DNA of 64,000 nt from Burkholderia lata (GTDB lineage Bacteria; Pseudomonadota; Gammaproteobacteria; Burkholderiales; Burkholderiaceae): assembly GCF_000012945.1 (NCBI RefSeq), contig NC_007509.1, forward strand, positions 310,001-374,000, given 5' to 3'. Below, piece by piece: positions 36,134 to 46,160 of the stretch (position 1 is its first letter; each line of letters starts with the position of its first letter). A model generated the notes under the pieces. The model saw only the letters and a program-made list of their open reading frames with translations, was not told the DNA's origin and did no database searches. A program made the translations under genes and the position numbers.

Positions 36134-37768
36134 ATGACGAAGAGACACTGGACCGGGTCGTATGGCTCGATCCCCGCCGAGATCGATCCCGATCGCTTTC
36201 CTTCCGTAAGCGCGCTGCTGGACGACGCGATGCACCGTTACGCCGATCGCCCGGCGTTCCACTCGTATGGCCGCACGCTCACCTATGCCGACGTCGACCG
36301 CCTGTCGACCGCGCTGGCGGCCTATCTGCAGCAGGTCGTGGGCGTCCGCAAGGGCGATCGCGTGGCCGTGATGCTGCCGAACGTGCTCGCGTTCCCGGTC
36401 GCGTTCGTCGCGGTCGCGAAGATCGGCGCGATCCAGGTCAACGTGAACCCGCTCTACACGGCGCGCGAGCTCGAGCATCAGCTCAACGACGCGGGCGTCG
36501 AAGTCGCCGTGGTGTGCGGCGGGTCGATGGGCACGTTCGCCGAAGTGGTTGGCGGCACGCGCGTGCGCACCGTGCTGAGCGTCGGGCGCGGCGATCTCGG
36601 CGTCGTCGATGCGCCGGCCGGTACGTGCGACGCGCTGCCGCCCGGCTCGATCCCGCTCGCGGACGCCATCGCCGCCGGGGAAGCGCTCGCGTTCGAACCG
36701 GTCGCGCTCGGCGGCGCGGACTTGCTGCTGCTGCAGTACACCGGCGGCACGACTGGCCTGTCGAAGGGCGCCGCGCTGTCGCACCGCAACCTCGTCGCGA
36801 ACATCGAGCAGTTCGGGGCGATCGTGCCGGCCGCGCGCGAGCCGGGCGAGGAGGTCGTCGTCACGGCGATCCCGATGTATCACATCTTCGCGCTGACGGT
36901 GAACTTCCTGTCCTATTTCGCGATCGGCGCGCAGAACTGGCTGATCGCGAACCCGCGCGACATGGACGGCTTCATCGACGTGCTGAAGGCCGCGCGGCCG
37001 ACGGTGTTCGTCGGCGTGAACACGCTGTACGCGGGGCTCGCCGGCCATCCGCGCCTGACGGAAATTGACTGGTCGCGGCTGAAGCTGTCGGCCGGCGGCG
37101 GCGCGGCCGTGATCGACGTGATCTCGTCGCGCTGGAAGGCCGTGACGGGCAATTTCATCCGCGAGGGCTACGGGCTGTCGGAAACGTCGCCGGTCGTGTC
37201 GTTCAATCCGCAGGCGATCGACTCGTTCACGGGCACCACGGGCCTGCCGCTGCCGTCGACCGACGTGAAGCTGCTCGACGACCAGGACAACGAGGTGGCG
37301 ATCGGCAGCGCGGGCGAGATCTGCGTGAAGGGGCCGCAGGTGATGGGCGGCTACTGGCAGAAACCGGACGCGAATGCGGCCGCGTTCACGGCCGACGGCT
37401 ATTTCCGCACCGGCGACGTCGGCGTGTTCGACGAAGCCGGTTTCCTGCGGATCGTCGACCGCAAGAAGGACATGATCATCGTGTCGGGCTTCAACGTGTA
37501 CCCGAACGAAGTGGAAGCCGTGGCCACCGGGGTGCCGGGCGTCGCCGAATGCGCATGCATCGGCGTGCCGGACGCGCGCACGGGGGAGGCCGTCAAGCTG
37601 TTCGTGGTGCTGGCGCAGGATGCGATCGTCACGGAAGAGCAGCTCGTCGCGCATTGCCGCGAGAGCCTCGCGGGCTACAAGGTGCCGAAGCTGATTCGCT
37701 TCGTCGACCGGCTGCCGAAGTCGACCGTCGGCAAGATCCTGCGCCGGGAACTCAGCCGCACCGACTGA
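36134..37768 (+). CDS. AMP-dependent long-chain acyl-CoA ligase 2
   Basis: A 544-residue adenylate-forming enzyme with YTGGTTGLSKGAALSHRN, GYGLSETSPV, GYFRTGDVGVFDEAGFLRIV, DRKKDM, and the terminal PKSTVGKILRRELS lysine motif. It is a paralogue of the enzyme at 21181-22803, with the same motif order. The ATG at 36134 follows GGAGTGAG. The AraC gene starts 113 bases downstream on the same strand and may control it. It probably activates a medium- or long-chain fatty acid. Confidence 0.92.
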   Translation: MTKRHWTGSYGSIPAEIDPDRFPSVSALLDDAMHRYADRPAFHSYGRTLTYADVDRLSTALAAYLQQVVGVRKGDRVAVMLPNVLAFPVAFVAVAKIGAIQVNVNPLYTARELEHQLNDAGVEVAVVCGGSMGTFAEVVGGTRVRTVLSVGRGDLGVVDAPAGTCDALPPGSIPLADAIAAGEALAFEPVALGGADLLLLQYTGGTTGLSKGAALSHRNLVANIEQFGAIVPAAREPGEEVVVTAIPMYHIFALTVNFLSYFAIGAQNWLIANPRDMDGFIDVLKAARPTVFVGVNTLYAGLAGHPRLTEIDWSRLKLSAGGGAAVIDVISSRWKAVTGNFIREGYGLSETSPVVSFNPQAIDSFTGTTGLPLPSTDVKLLDDQDNEVAIGSAGEICVKGPQVMGGYWQKPDANAAAFTADGYFRTGDVGVFDEAGFLRIVDRKKDMIIVSGFNVYPNEVEAVATGVPGVAECACIGVPDARTGEAVKLFVVLAQDAIVTEEQLVAHCRESLAGYKVPKLIRFVDRLPKSTVGKILRRELSRTD

Positions 37769-37881
37769 TGCATCGACGGATGGCGTCGGCGCGCCGTGCA
37801 GCATCCGGCGCGCCGAAGGCCCGGAAGGCTCCGCGCGGGCCGCTCAAGTACAATGCGAGCGGTTCGATCGACGGGGACGCG

Positions 37882-38940
37882 ATGACCGGTTCAGATTCAC
37901 TTTCCGCCCAGCCCGGGCCAGCAGCCGGGCGTGCGCTGCCGTCGCCGAGCGCGACGGTGCCGATCTCGCTCGTCAACGGCTTTCTCGCAAGCGCGGGCGT
38001 GCAGCGCGACGTGGTCGAGCGCTACCTGCGCGGGGCCGGCATCCCGATCGAGCTGCTCGGCGAACCGCATGCGCGCGTGACGGAGGAGCAGTTCTCGACG
38101 CTGTACCGCACGCTCGCGATCGACCTCGACGACGAGATGCCCGGCATCTTCTCGCGCCCGCTGCGCGGCGGCACGCTGAAGTACCTGTGCCTGAGCCTGC
38201 TCGATGCGCGCAACCTCGAAACGGCGCTGCATCGTTTCGGGCAATTCTTCCATATCCTGCTCGACGATTTCTTCGTCGAATCGAAGCGCGACGGTCTCGT
38301 CGCACAGGCGGTGCTGCGCCCGAACGACGCCATCGGCCCGATCGGCGCGCTCGGCCAGGAGCTGATGCTCAAGCTCGTGCACGGCGTGTGCTCCTGGCTG
38401 ATCGGGCAGAAGATCCCGCTGCTGCAGATCGAATTCGCGTGCCCGCGGCCGCGCCATGCGGTCGATCACCTGTACTTCTTCACCGGCGCCGTGCAGTTCG
38501 ACTGCGAGCGCACGCTGATGCGCTTCAGTGCGGACTACCTCGACGCGCCGATCCGGCAGAGCAAGCGCAACCTGCGCAAGTTCCTCGCGCGCGCACCGGG
38601 CGACTGGATCTTCGAATCGTTCAGCGAACAGCTCGTGTGCCATCGCGTGCGGCAGTACCTGTCGGAAGCGTTGCCCGACCTGCCGGTGATCGACCAGGCG
38701 GCCGAGCACCTGCATTGCTCGGTGCGCACGCTGAGCCGCCACCTCGCTGCCGAAGGAACGACGTTCCAGGTGCTCAAGGACGAACTGCGACGCGACATCG
38801 CGATCCAGCGGCTGACCGATACGCCCGACACGATCGCGGCGATCGGCGCCGACATCGGCTTCGACGATCCGAGCGCGTTTCATCGCGCGTTCCGGCACTG
38901 GACCGGGAGCACGCCGGGCACTTACCGGCGGCGCGCGTAA
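37882..38940 (+). CDS. AraC-family transcriptional regulator 2
   Basis: A 352-residue AraC-type protein from ATG 37882 (MTGSDSLSAQPGPAAGR). An N-terminal domain (LVNGFLASAGVQRDVVERYL) is followed by a C-terminal DNA-binding domain with CSVRTLSRHLAAEGTTFQVL and DIGFDDPSAFHRAFRHWTGS. It resembles the AraC regulators next to acyl-CoA ligases and is a likely controller of the upstream ligase. It converges on pqiC with an 87-base gap. Confidence 0.9.
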   Translation: MTGSDSLSAQPGPAAGRALPSPSATVPISLVNGFLASAGVQRDVVERYLRGAGIPIELLGEPHARVTEEQFSTLYRTLAIDLDDEMPGIFSRPLRGGTLKYLCLSLLDARNLETALHRFGQFFHILLDDFFVESKRDGLVAQAVLRPNDAIGPIGALGQELMLKLVHGVCSWLIGQKIPLLQIEFACPRPRHAVDHLYFFTGAVQFDCERTLMRFSADYLDAPIRQSKRNLRKFLARAPGDWIFESFSEQLVCHRVRQYLSEALPDLPVIDQAAEHLHCSVRTLSRHLAAEGTTFQVLKDELRRDIAIQRLTDTPDTIAAIGADIGFDDPSAFHRAFRHWTGSTPGTYRRRA

Positions 38941-39027
38941 CAAGGCGCGTCAAGCTTCAAGGTAGCCGGTTCCCATAACCGTATACCTTCGCGCGCTCCC
39001 ATGGACGGCTCCCCTGGGCGGGGCGGT

Positions 39028-39675
39028 TTACGAATCAGACGGACAGGCAGGGCGCCCGTTGCCGAAGCTGCGTACCGTGCTCGCGATCCGCGCGGCGAAC
39101 TGCTCGATCATGCGCTGTTGCACGCGCACCATGTCGGCATAGCTTCCAGGGGCGGCCTCGTTGAGCCGTGTGCTGCACGAAATGCGCGTGCCCGGCGCGT
39201 CCTGCTGCACGCCGACGACCCAATCGGCTTCGAACTGGGCCATGCTCCCGGGCCACGCATCGAAGCGGCGCACCTGCGTGCGGATGCTCATGACGGTCTG
39301 GTTCGACGGACGCGGCAGGCCGGTGACGTTGCGCGCGCCCAGTTGCTCGACGAGCGCCGACGAAAGCGCCGCGCGCAGCTCGTCGCCGAGCGGGGCGACC
39401 CAGCGTTCGTTGTCGAGTATCACCGCGGTGCCCGTGCCGCTGCGCACGACCATCTGCTGCTGGTCGAGCTGCGCGGGGATGCCGACCGGCAACACGTTGA
39501 TCGCCAGCGGCGCGGCGGCGTGCGCGGTTGTCGGCGTCGTGGACGTGGACGTGGACGTGGCCGTGGCCGGCGAGACGAGCGTGTAGTAATGCACCGGGTT
39601 CGACGCGCAGGCGGTCAGCGCGATGACGGCGCCGGCGCCCAGGGCGATTGTCCTGGCGCGGATCGGGAAACTCAT
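39028..39675 (-). CDS. pqiC: PqiC-family outer-membrane lipoprotein
   Basis: A 215-residue lipoprotein of the ABC-type auxiliary (DUF330/PqiC) family. Signal and lipobox are LGAGAVIALTAC and the mature protein starts at Cys. VHYYTLVSPA and VLPVGIPAQLDQQQMVVRSG are family marks. A Thr/Ser repeat (TATSTSTSTTPTTAH) is a local low-complexity insert. It starts inside the pqiB stop (ATGA overlap), so it is translationally coupled. PqiC is the outer-membrane end of the Pqi bridge that links inner and outer membranes. Confidence 0.9.
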   Translation of the reverse strand: MSFPIRARTIALGAGAVIALTACASNPVHYYTLVSPATATSTSTSTTPTTAHAAAPLAINVLPVGIPAQLDQQQMVVRSGTGTAVILDNERWVAPLGDELRAALSSALVEQLGARNVTGLPRPSNQTVMSIRTQVRRFDAWPGSMAQFEADWVVGVQQDAPGTRISCSTRLNEAAPGSYADMVRVQQRMIEQFAARIASTVRSFGNGRPACPSDS

Positions 39676-41342
39676 GGTTGTCGTGGCTCCTGCTGGACAG
39701 GCGAGGTTGAAGGGGCGACAGGCGCGCTCGGCGCGTGATCGGCCCCGGTTCCCCGGAGCAGCGATTCGGGACGGCGGCCCAGCATGTCGGTGAGCGTGCG
39801 CAACGAGCGGGCGGTACGCTGGACTTCGGTCAGCGTGTTCGTCAGGTTTTCCTGAAGCGGGCCGTCGTCGGCGATGCCCTGGCGCAACGTGCCGAACGTC
39901 TGGTTCGCCTGGTCGAGCATGCGCGTCGTCGACGGCAGCAACTGGCCGTTGACCTGCTTGAGCGTCGCGTCCAGGTTCGTCAGGCTCGAATCGACATGCT
40001 TGCCGATCGAATCCAGCGGCATCTTGTTGATCTTGTCGACGATGTCGGCGAGCTGCTCCGGCAGCTTGTCGAACGTACTCGGCACGGTGGGCAAGGTCAG
40101 CGGCGTGGCGTTCGCATCGAACGGCACCTTCGGCGCGTTTTTCACGAAATCGAACGAGATGTAGAGCTGCTCCGTCAGCAGGTTGCCGGTACGCGCCTGC
40201 GCACGGAGCCCATGCTCGACCAGGCCCGCGAGAAACTGGGCCGCGCGCGGATTGCCGTTGCCTTCGGTCTTCTGCAGCTTCTCGATGACGGGGCCGAGCC
40301 GATACGGATAGACCTTCACCATGACGATGGACTGGAAGCGCCGGGTGGTCCGGTCGAAGTCGAGCTGGGTCGAGACGACCTTGCCCATGTCGATGCCGGA
40401 AAATTCCACGGGCGCGCCGACCGCGAGCCCGCGCAACGGCTGTTCGAAGCGCAGCCGGATGAGCTGGGACGGCCCGTCCGGCACGGCCATCGCGGCAGTT
40501 TCGTTGTCGGCGAGCGTAAACAGGCGGCCTGCACGGGCGGCCGCCGCATCGCTGTCTTCCGGTGTCGCGAACGCGATGCCGCCGCCCACGATCGTCGCGA
40601 CCGACTGGGTCTTCAGCTTCAGGCCGTTCGCGTCGAGCGACAGATCCATGCCGCTCGCATTCCAGAAGCGCGTATCGGTGGTCACCAGGCGATCGTACGG
40701 CGCATCGATGAACACCTGCAGGTTCATGTCGCGGCTCTGCATGTCGAGCTTGTACGACGCGACGTGGCCCACCATCAGATGGCGGTAATAGACCGGCGAA
40801 CCGATATCGAGCGAGCCGAGATCGGTGGCGCGCAGCGCGAAGCTCGTCCCCGGCGTGCCGTTGATGACGGTCGGCGGCGTTTCGAGCCCGGTGTAGGCCT
40901 TCCGCGAATTTTCCGAGCGGCCCGTGTCCATGCCGATGTACGCGCCGGAGAACAGCGTATCGATGCCCGAAACGCCGCTCATGCCGACGCGGGGTCGCAC
41001 GACCCAGAAGCGCGTGTCGTCGCGAATCAGGTTGCGCGCATTCTTCACGAACGACACCGTGGCGACCACGTGTGAACTGTCGTCGCTGAGCGAGATGGCG
41101 GTCACGGTGCCGATCACGACGTCCTTGTACTTGACCGGCGTCTTGCCGGCTTCGAGGCCTTGCGCGGTGTTGAACGTGATCGTGATTTCCGGTCCGACGG
41201 ACAACCACGCGTGGATCACCATCGACAGGCCGATCAATGCCGCGACGAGCGGCACGAGCCAGACGAGCGAAAGCCGCGCGCGGTTGCGTGTCACGGGCGG
41301 GTCGTGGGGTTCGAGGCCTTGCGGGCCGGATGCAGGATTCAT
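39672..41342 (-). CDS. pqiB: PqiB, MCE-domain intermembrane transport protein
   Basis: A 556-residue protein with a single N-terminal TM (LVWLVPLVAALIGLSMVIHA) and three MCE/MlaD repeats (first near ITFNTAQGLEAGKTPVKYKD). A long C-terminal helical region (LDATLKQVNGQLLPSTTRML) forms the needle in E. coli PqiB. ATG 41342 overlaps the pqiA stop (ATGA), which decides the start over an upstream ATG at 41360. It carries lipid across the periplasm. Confidence 0.93.
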   Translation of the reverse strand: MNPASGPQGLEPHDPPVTRNRARLSLVWLVPLVAALIGLSMVIHAWLSVGPEITITFNTAQGLEAGKTPVKYKDVVIGTVTAISLSDDSSHVVATVSFVKNARNLIRDDTRFWVVRPRVGMSGVSGIDTLFSGAYIGMDTGRSENSRKAYTGLETPPTVINGTPGTSFALRATDLGSLDIGSPVYYRHLMVGHVASYKLDMQSRDMNLQVFIDAPYDRLVTTDTRFWNASGMDLSLDANGLKLKTQSVATIVGGGIAFATPEDSDAAAARAGRLFTLADNETAAMAVPDGPSQLIRLRFEQPLRGLAVGAPVEFSGIDMGKVVSTQLDFDRTTRRFQSIVMVKVYPYRLGPVIEKLQKTEGNGNPRAAQFLAGLVEHGLRAQARTGNLLTEQLYISFDFVKNAPKVPFDANATPLTLPTVPSTFDKLPEQLADIVDKINKMPLDSIGKHVDSSLTNLDATLKQVNGQLLPSTTRMLDQANQTFGTLRQGIADDGPLQENLTNTLTEVQRTARSLRTLTDMLGRRPESLLRGTGADHAPSAPVAPSTSPVQQEPRQP

Positions 41343-41986
41343 GCTTCCTCGGCGTCCCAAATGAGGCGTGGGTCATAACTCATCGCAGACAGCATCGTGA
41401 GAATGACGACCATGCCGAAAAACAAAATGCCGGCGCGCGGCTCGATCTCGGACAGCGGACCGAACTTCACCAGCGCACAGATGATTGCAACGACCAGCAC
41501 GTCGAGCATCGACCAGTAGCCGACCAGCTCGACCGCGCGGTACAGCACGGTCCGCTCGCGCATGGCCGACACGCTGCGCCGGCCTGTCGTCACGAGCAAC
41601 GTGCCGATCGCGAGAAACTTCGTGCACGGCACGACGACGCTCGCGATGAAGATCACCGACGCGATGCCGTACGAGCCGCCTTTCCAGAACACCACGACGC
41701 CGCTGAGGATCGTCGATTCGCTGTGGCTGCCGAGCAGCGTGGTGCGCATCACCGGCAACAGGTTGGCCGGAATGTAGAAGATCAGGCTGGCGATCAGGAG
41801 CGCCCACGCGCGCACGAGGCTGTTCGAGCGACGCGCGTGCAGCGCGGACCCGCAGCGCGGGCAGCGTTCCGCTTCGGCGCCATGCGAATGAGCATCCTGC
41901 GCGGCGGAGGTGCGGGTGCGGCACACGAGGCCGCACGCATGGCACCCGACCATGCCCAGCTGACTGGCGCGCACGGGCAGGCTCAC
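41339..41986 (-). CDS. pqiA: PqiA-like inner-membrane protein, second half-gene
   Basis: A 215-residue PqiA-domain protein. A zinc-ribbon-like CHACG...CPRCG pair at the N-terminus is followed by four TMs (IPANLLPVMRTTLLGSHSES and later MLDVLVVAIICALVKFGPL). It starts at GTG 41986, which overlaps the stop of the first PqiA gene (GTGA). In E. coli PqiA these two halves are one protein; here they are separate, coupled genes. Confidence 0.88.
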   Translation of the reverse strand: MSLPVRASQLGMVGCHACGLVCRTRTSAAQDAHSHGAEAERCPRCGSALHARRSNSLVRAWALLIASLIFYIPANLLPVMRTTLLGSHSESTILSGVVVFWKGGSYGIASVIFIASVVVPCTKFLAIGTLLVTTGRRSVSAMRERTVLYRAVELVGYWSMLDVLVVAIICALVKFGPLSEIEPRAGILFFGMVVILTMLSAMSYDPRLIWDAEEA

Positions 41987-42609
41987 GGGCGGCCTCCGGA
42001 GGTTTCCACCGGCACGACCCAGTCCCACAGCTGGCGCGCATCGTGGCCCGCGATCAGCGGGATCAGCACCATCAACACGGCCGTGGCCCACAAGCCGGCG
42101 CCGGGAATGATCTGCATGATGCTGGACAGCTTGATGATGGCGATCAGGATGCCGAGCAAGCCGACCTCGATCATGCTCCAGGGCCGCAGCGCGACGAGCA
42201 AGCGCATCAGCGGGCCGAATGCGGGCGCGCGATGTCCGGCACGGGCAAAGGCCAGCAACCAGATCAGCGTGGCGATCTGCAGGAACGGCACCACCACGAT
42301 GGCCAGCGCCGTCGGAATCGCGATCGGCGCGGCGAAACCGTGGGCCAGCGCGAGCGCGGATTGCCACAGCGTGGCTTCGCTATGCAGCCCCTGCACGCTG
42401 ATCCGCATGATCGGGCAGAGGTTGGCGATGGCAAACACCACGCTCGCCGCGATCGCCAGCGCGAGCCACCGGTCGATATCGAGCCAGCTCGATCGAAACA
42501 GCACGGCGGAACATCGCTCGCAACGCGCGACCTCGTGAGGCGCCAGCGCGCGGCGTCGGTAGACGCTGTCGCAATGCTCGCAGGCGATCAGGGTCGGAAA
42601 CGTGTCCAT
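41983..42609 (-). CDS. pqiA: PqiA-like inner-membrane protein, first half-gene
   Basis: A 208-residue PqiA-domain protein from ATG 42609 (MDTFPTLIACEHCDSVYRRR); ATG 42630 would add seven residues. It has CEHC/CERC cysteine pairs and four TMs including the LCPIMRISVQGLHSEATLW turn. It is the first gene of pqiA-pqiA-pqiB-pqiC, all joined by 4-base overlaps. Confidence 0.88.
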   Translation of the reverse strand: MDTFPTLIACEHCDSVYRRRALAPHEVARCERCSAVLFRSSWLDIDRWLALAIAASVVFAIANLCPIMRISVQGLHSEATLWQSALALAHGFAAPIAIPTALAIVVVPFLQIATLIWLLAFARAGHRAPAFGPLMRLLVALRPWSMIEVGLLGILIAIIKLSSIMQIIPGAGLWATAVLMVLIPLIAGHDARQLWDWVVPVETSGGRP

Positions 42610-42754
42610 GGATTCGTGTTGCTCGCGCATGCGTACTCGATGACTTGCTTCGCAGTGTGCTCGGCGTCGATGGACGCTTTGGTGCGGTTTGATGGAGAAA
42701 TGATGGAGCCGTGGCGGGCTTGGATGCGTTGCGTCCCCATCGAGCGCGATCTCG

Positions 42755-44329
42755 TCACGCCTTGGCGGAGATGGCACGGAGTTCCTCGAGATCGAGGTCG
42801 CGCGTCAGTTCGTGCAGCGTGTGCTCGTCGATGTCGCCGGCGCGGTAGAGGCGCATGAGCTCGGTCCGTCCCGCCGCGATCAATTCCAGCACGGTATCCG
42901 AACGCGCATCGAGCTCGGACTTGTATTCGTCGGCGTGCCGCGCGTAGCGGGCCATGTCCTCGGCCTTGTGCTTGTGGATGTCCAGGAGCATCGGGTGAAC
43001 GAGTTCGCCTGCCGCGTTGTAGGCCCGTTTTGCCATCAACTCGTACTGCACCTTGGCAATCACGGCCTCCGCCTCGCTCATGCTCAGGCGAGGCTTGTCG
43101 CTTTCCGGCGCCGCGAGCCCCGTCCAGCGGATCACCGCGCCGAGCGTCTGGCCCTGCACCAGCACGGTGGCGAGGATGACGGCAATGGCGGTGACGAGGA
43201 TGAAATCGCGCCCCGGAAAACTGTCCGGGAGGCTGGCGGCGAGCGCCAGGGTGATGACCCCTCGCATGCCGGCCCAGCTCAGTACCGTGGCATCGGCAAG
43301 CCCGAGCGGATGGAAGCGGGTCACGCCCAACTGCCGCAACAGGATGAGCGCGGCGTCCGACACATACACCCAGGCAAACCGCGCGACGATGACGGAAACA
43401 ACGACGATCAGCACCGGTACGCCCATCTCCGCGAGCATCGCGTCGAGCCCGTCGCCCCGCTGGATCAACTCGTGCAGCGAGGAGCCGATGATCAGGAAGA
43501 CGAACGCCTCGAGAATGAAGATCGTGACGGTCCAGAAGCCCGTGCCGTACAGGCGCGCCGACGCGCTGAGCACGCGATGCTGGAACCACGCACAGATGAG
43601 GCCCGTCGTCACGGTGGCGATTACCCCCGAGACGTGGAAGCGTTCGGCCAGAAGATAGGAACCCCACGCACACAGCGGGCTGGCGGCGATGACCAGGCTG
43701 TCTTCGTCGAGATGGCGCATCAGGATCACCCAGGCGCCCCCCACGACGGCGCCGATCAGTACGCCGCCCAGTGCCAGCAGTGTGAAGCTGCCAAGAGCTT
43801 CGGCCGGACTGAACAGGCCCGTCACGCCCGCTGCCACCGCAAAGCGGAACAGCACGAGGCCCGTCGCATCGTTGAACAGGCTCTCTCCCTCCAGGAGGAT
43901 CAGGAGGCGGCGCGGCAGTTTGACTTGCTGCAGCGCGGCGCGGGCCGATACCGCATCCGGCGGCGCGACCAGTGCGCCCAGTGCCGCGCAGGCCGCCCAG
44001 GGCAGGGAGGGCACGAGCCAGTGAGTGACGAGGGCCACCACGACGGTCGTGAAGAGCACCGCACCGATCGCCAGTGCCCCGACACCCAGCATGTGCCGGC
44101 GCAGATGGTCGAGTGAAATGCCAAGGGCACTGTCCATCAGCAACGGGGGCAGGAAAATCACCAGCACCAGTTCCGGGTCGATATGCACCTCGGGCAGGCC
44201 GGGCAGAAAGGCGATGAAGCCGCCGCCGATGATCAGGGCGACGGCGGGGGGGAGCCCGAGCTTGTGCCCGACGTAGTGCAAGACAAGGATCGCCAGCAGC
44301 AGCGCGATCATCAATTCGAAAATAGCCAT
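42755..44329 (-). CDS. CPA1-family Na+/H+ antiporter
   Basis: A 524-residue membrane antiporter from ATG 44329 (MAIFELMIALLLAILVLHYV). It has about 12 TMs, the FLPPLLMDSALGISLDHLRR segment, and the ion-binding ND pair in LEGESLFNDATGLVLFRFAV. A cytoplasmic tail of about 120 residues (SEAEAVIAKVQYELMAKRAY onward) is as in the YjcE/NhaP-like bacterial branch. It exchanges Na+ or K+ for protons across the inner membrane. It lies 145 bases upstream of pqiA on the same strand. Confidence 0.92.
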   Translation of the reverse strand: MAIFELMIALLLAILVLHYVGHKLGLPPAVALIIGGGFIAFLPGLPEVHIDPELVLVIFLPPLLMDSALGISLDHLRRHMLGVGALAIGAVLFTTVVVALVTHWLVPSLPWAACAALGALVAPPDAVSARAALQQVKLPRRLLILLEGESLFNDATGLVLFRFAVAAGVTGLFSPAEALGSFTLLALGGVLIGAVVGGAWVILMRHLDEDSLVIAASPLCAWGSYLLAERFHVSGVIATVTTGLICAWFQHRVLSASARLYGTGFWTVTIFILEAFVFLIIGSSLHELIQRGDGLDAMLAEMGVPVLIVVVSVIVARFAWVYVSDAALILLRQLGVTRFHPLGLADATVLSWAGMRGVITLALAASLPDSFPGRDFILVTAIAVILATVLVQGQTLGAVIRWTGLAAPESDKPRLSMSEAEAVIAKVQYELMAKRAYNAAGELVHPMLLDIHKHKAEDMARYARHADEYKSELDARSDTVLELIAAGRTELMRLYRAGDIDEHTLHELTRDLDLEELRAISAKA

Positions 44330-44466
44330 GGTGAGGGTTCTGTTGTCAGCGCTTGGGCGGTGGGCTACCCATGAGCGCTTCAGCTGGACGGAAGGCGCTA
44401 TGAGAGGCCGGGTTCCAGGGGCCGGACAGTTTCGGCGTCCGGCAGGGCGTTTGAAGGGCGCGCCTT

Positions 44467-44979
44467 CTATTTCGTGATCCGGGCAAAGTCGATGCAGGAG
44501 ATGTGAATCGCGAGGATCATCGCGGACCAGTTCGTCGGTCGGCCATTCCGTACGCTTGGCCGAAAAATCTCGTCGCCCGGGGTGATGGGCATGCCGCTCA
44601 TCGCGCATAACCCTGGTCGTCTGGCAAATCCTTTATGCCAATTTTGATAGCCGTAATGTCCGCCAGTTGAATCCCGCCACGAAAGCACCACCGTGCTGGC
44701 CGTCGGTTGATCGAGGATATCGATCGCTGCGCTGCACTTCGATCGATCGCCCGAAGGCATTTTTCTCCGTGAATCGACTACGCAATCCCTGCGCAGCCGG
44801 TTGATTCGCGTGCCGTCGCTGCAGGTGTTGAGTGCGTGCATCATGTGGCGCCAGCGTTGCTCAGGTTCGATTGCGTCGATCGGAATCAACTTTCCGCAGC
44901 CAACGGGTGGATCATCGATTCGTTCCAGTTCGCGAGAATCGCCATCGATTGACGAAGAGACATTTGCCTGATTGCTCAT
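44467..44979 (-). CDS. DUF3331 protein
   Basis: A 170-residue protein. The C-terminal part (TVVLSWRDSTGGHYGYQNWH, then CAMSGMPITPGDEIFRP) is the DUF3331 signature, restricted as far as I know to Burkholderia and relatives. ATG 44979 (MSNQANVSSS) follows GAGG at 7 bases, so it is preferred over ATG 45000. Two CxxSG-like cysteines could bind metal. The function is unknown. These genes are often scattered as small orphans. Confidence 0.82.
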   Translation of the reverse strand: MSNQANVSSSIDGDSRELERIDDPPVGCGKLIPIDAIEPEQRWRHMMHALNTCSDGTRINRLRRDCVVDSRRKMPSGDRSKCSAAIDILDQPTASTVVLSWRDSTGGHYGYQNWHKGFARRPGLCAMSGMPITPGDEIFRPSVRNGRPTNWSAMILAIHISCIDFARITK

Positions 44980-45103
44980 TTCGTACCTCGCTGCGCGCAT
45001 GCAGTTGATCAGATCTCTGGAAAAGAAGGTTTCCGATAACGACTCAAAAACAGCGGAATCGCAGCGCGGCCGCAGGCGCGCGATGCGCGTTGGCCTGTTA
45101 CTG

Positions 45104-45325
45104 TCAGCCCGTTCTGCGCGCCAGCCTGACGAGGTCGACGACCGTTGCGACCAGTGCGGTCAGCAGCACGGCGGCGAGCATCAGATAGCTCGGCGTCTCA
45201 CGGATCACGACCGCTACCGGGTTGTCGGTCGCAGCAGACGAAACGGCAAGAAGCAGACCGTAGACGACGAACCAACCGGTCGCGATCGTCAGCACGACGG
45301 CAATCGTCAGGAGTCCGACTATCAT
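45104..45325 (-). CDS. Small two-TM membrane protein
   Basis: A 73-residue protein from ATG 45325 (MIVGLLTIAVVLTIATGWFV). Two hydrophobic segments surround a short polar loop (SSAATDNPVAVVIRETPS). It lies 32 bases past the stop of the RND-linked response regulator, probably in the same transcript. No family is recognised. Confidence 0.6.
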   Translation of the reverse strand: MIVGLLTIAVVLTIATGWFVVYGLLLAVSSAATDNPVAVVIRETPSYLMLAAVLLTALVATVVDLVRLARRTG

Positions 45326-45357
45326 CGCCACGCGCAGCCGCGATCCATGACATGCAT

Positions 45358-46047
45358 TCACTGGGTGCTGCGCAGCCGGTAGCCGACGCCGCGCATGACC
45401 TCCGGCGTCCCTGACGCGCCCGCGCATTCGAGTTTCTTGCGCAGCCGGCTGATATGGCTGTCGACGGTGCGCTCCAGCGCATCGACGTCGGCGAGGCAGG
45501 CGTCGATCAGTTCGCTGCGCGTGAACACGCGGTTCGGCGAGCCGGCCAGGTGCGCGAGCAGCCGGAATTCGGTCAGCGTCAGCGAGACGCCGGTTTCTCC
45601 GCTGTCCGTGCGGACCGTGGTCAGGTAGCTTTGCGTGTCGATTTCAAGGTTGCCGACCTTGATGAAGCGCCCGGACGAGGCCGTTTCGAGACGACGCAGG
45701 ATCGCGCGGATGCGCGCGACCACTTCGGCCGGATTGAACGGCTTCGTGATGTAGTCGTCCGCGCCAAAACGCAGCCCCTGCAAGCGATCGATCTCGCGGT
45801 CGAGCGCCGTGATGATGACGATCGGCGTGTCGACGCGGCGACGCAGTTCGACCAGGACCTCCCAGCCGTCCTTCTGCGGCATCCTGACGTCGAGCAGGAT
45901 CAGATCGGGCTTCAGCACGGGCTGCACGTCGAGCACGGCCTGGCCGTGACCGACGCGATAGGTGCGAAAGCCGTCGTGGGCGAGGTAGGCGTCGAGTATT
46001 TCGGCGATCTCCGGATCGTCTTCGGCAATGAGTATCAGAGGGTTCAT
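45358..46047 (-). CDS. OmpR-family response regulator of the RND operon (BaeR-like)
   Basis: A 229-residue regulator. Its receiver has AEDD at 8-11, phosphosite D53 (LILLDVRMP) and the lysine in YITKPFN. The winged helix ends HISRLRKKLE and GVGYRLRSTQ. ATG 46047 (MNPLILIAED) is the natural start. It is placed after the outer-membrane factor gene, while its likely kinase partner lies before the adaptor gene at 52350-53489. This BaeSR-like pair thus brackets the efflux genes. Confidence 0.9.
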   Translation of the reverse strand: MNPLILIAEDDPEIAEILDAYLAHDGFRTYRVGHGQAVLDVQPVLKPDLILLDVRMPQKDGWEVLVELRRRVDTPIVIITALDREIDRLQGLRFGADDYITKPFNPAEVVARIRAILRRLETASSGRFIKVGNLEIDTQSYLTTVRTDSGETGVSLTLTEFRLLAHLAGSPNRVFTRSELIDACLADVDALERTVDSHISRLRKKLECAGASGTPEVMRGVGYRLRSTQ

Positions 46048-46160
46048 CGGGTTCACTGGAAGTGAGCGTGACCGGTAGGTGGGCCGGCGGCGCGGCACGT
46101 GCGCCGCCGGACTTCACCGTGCTTTCAATCGTCGCGAACGGATTCGCGACGGTGCATGGC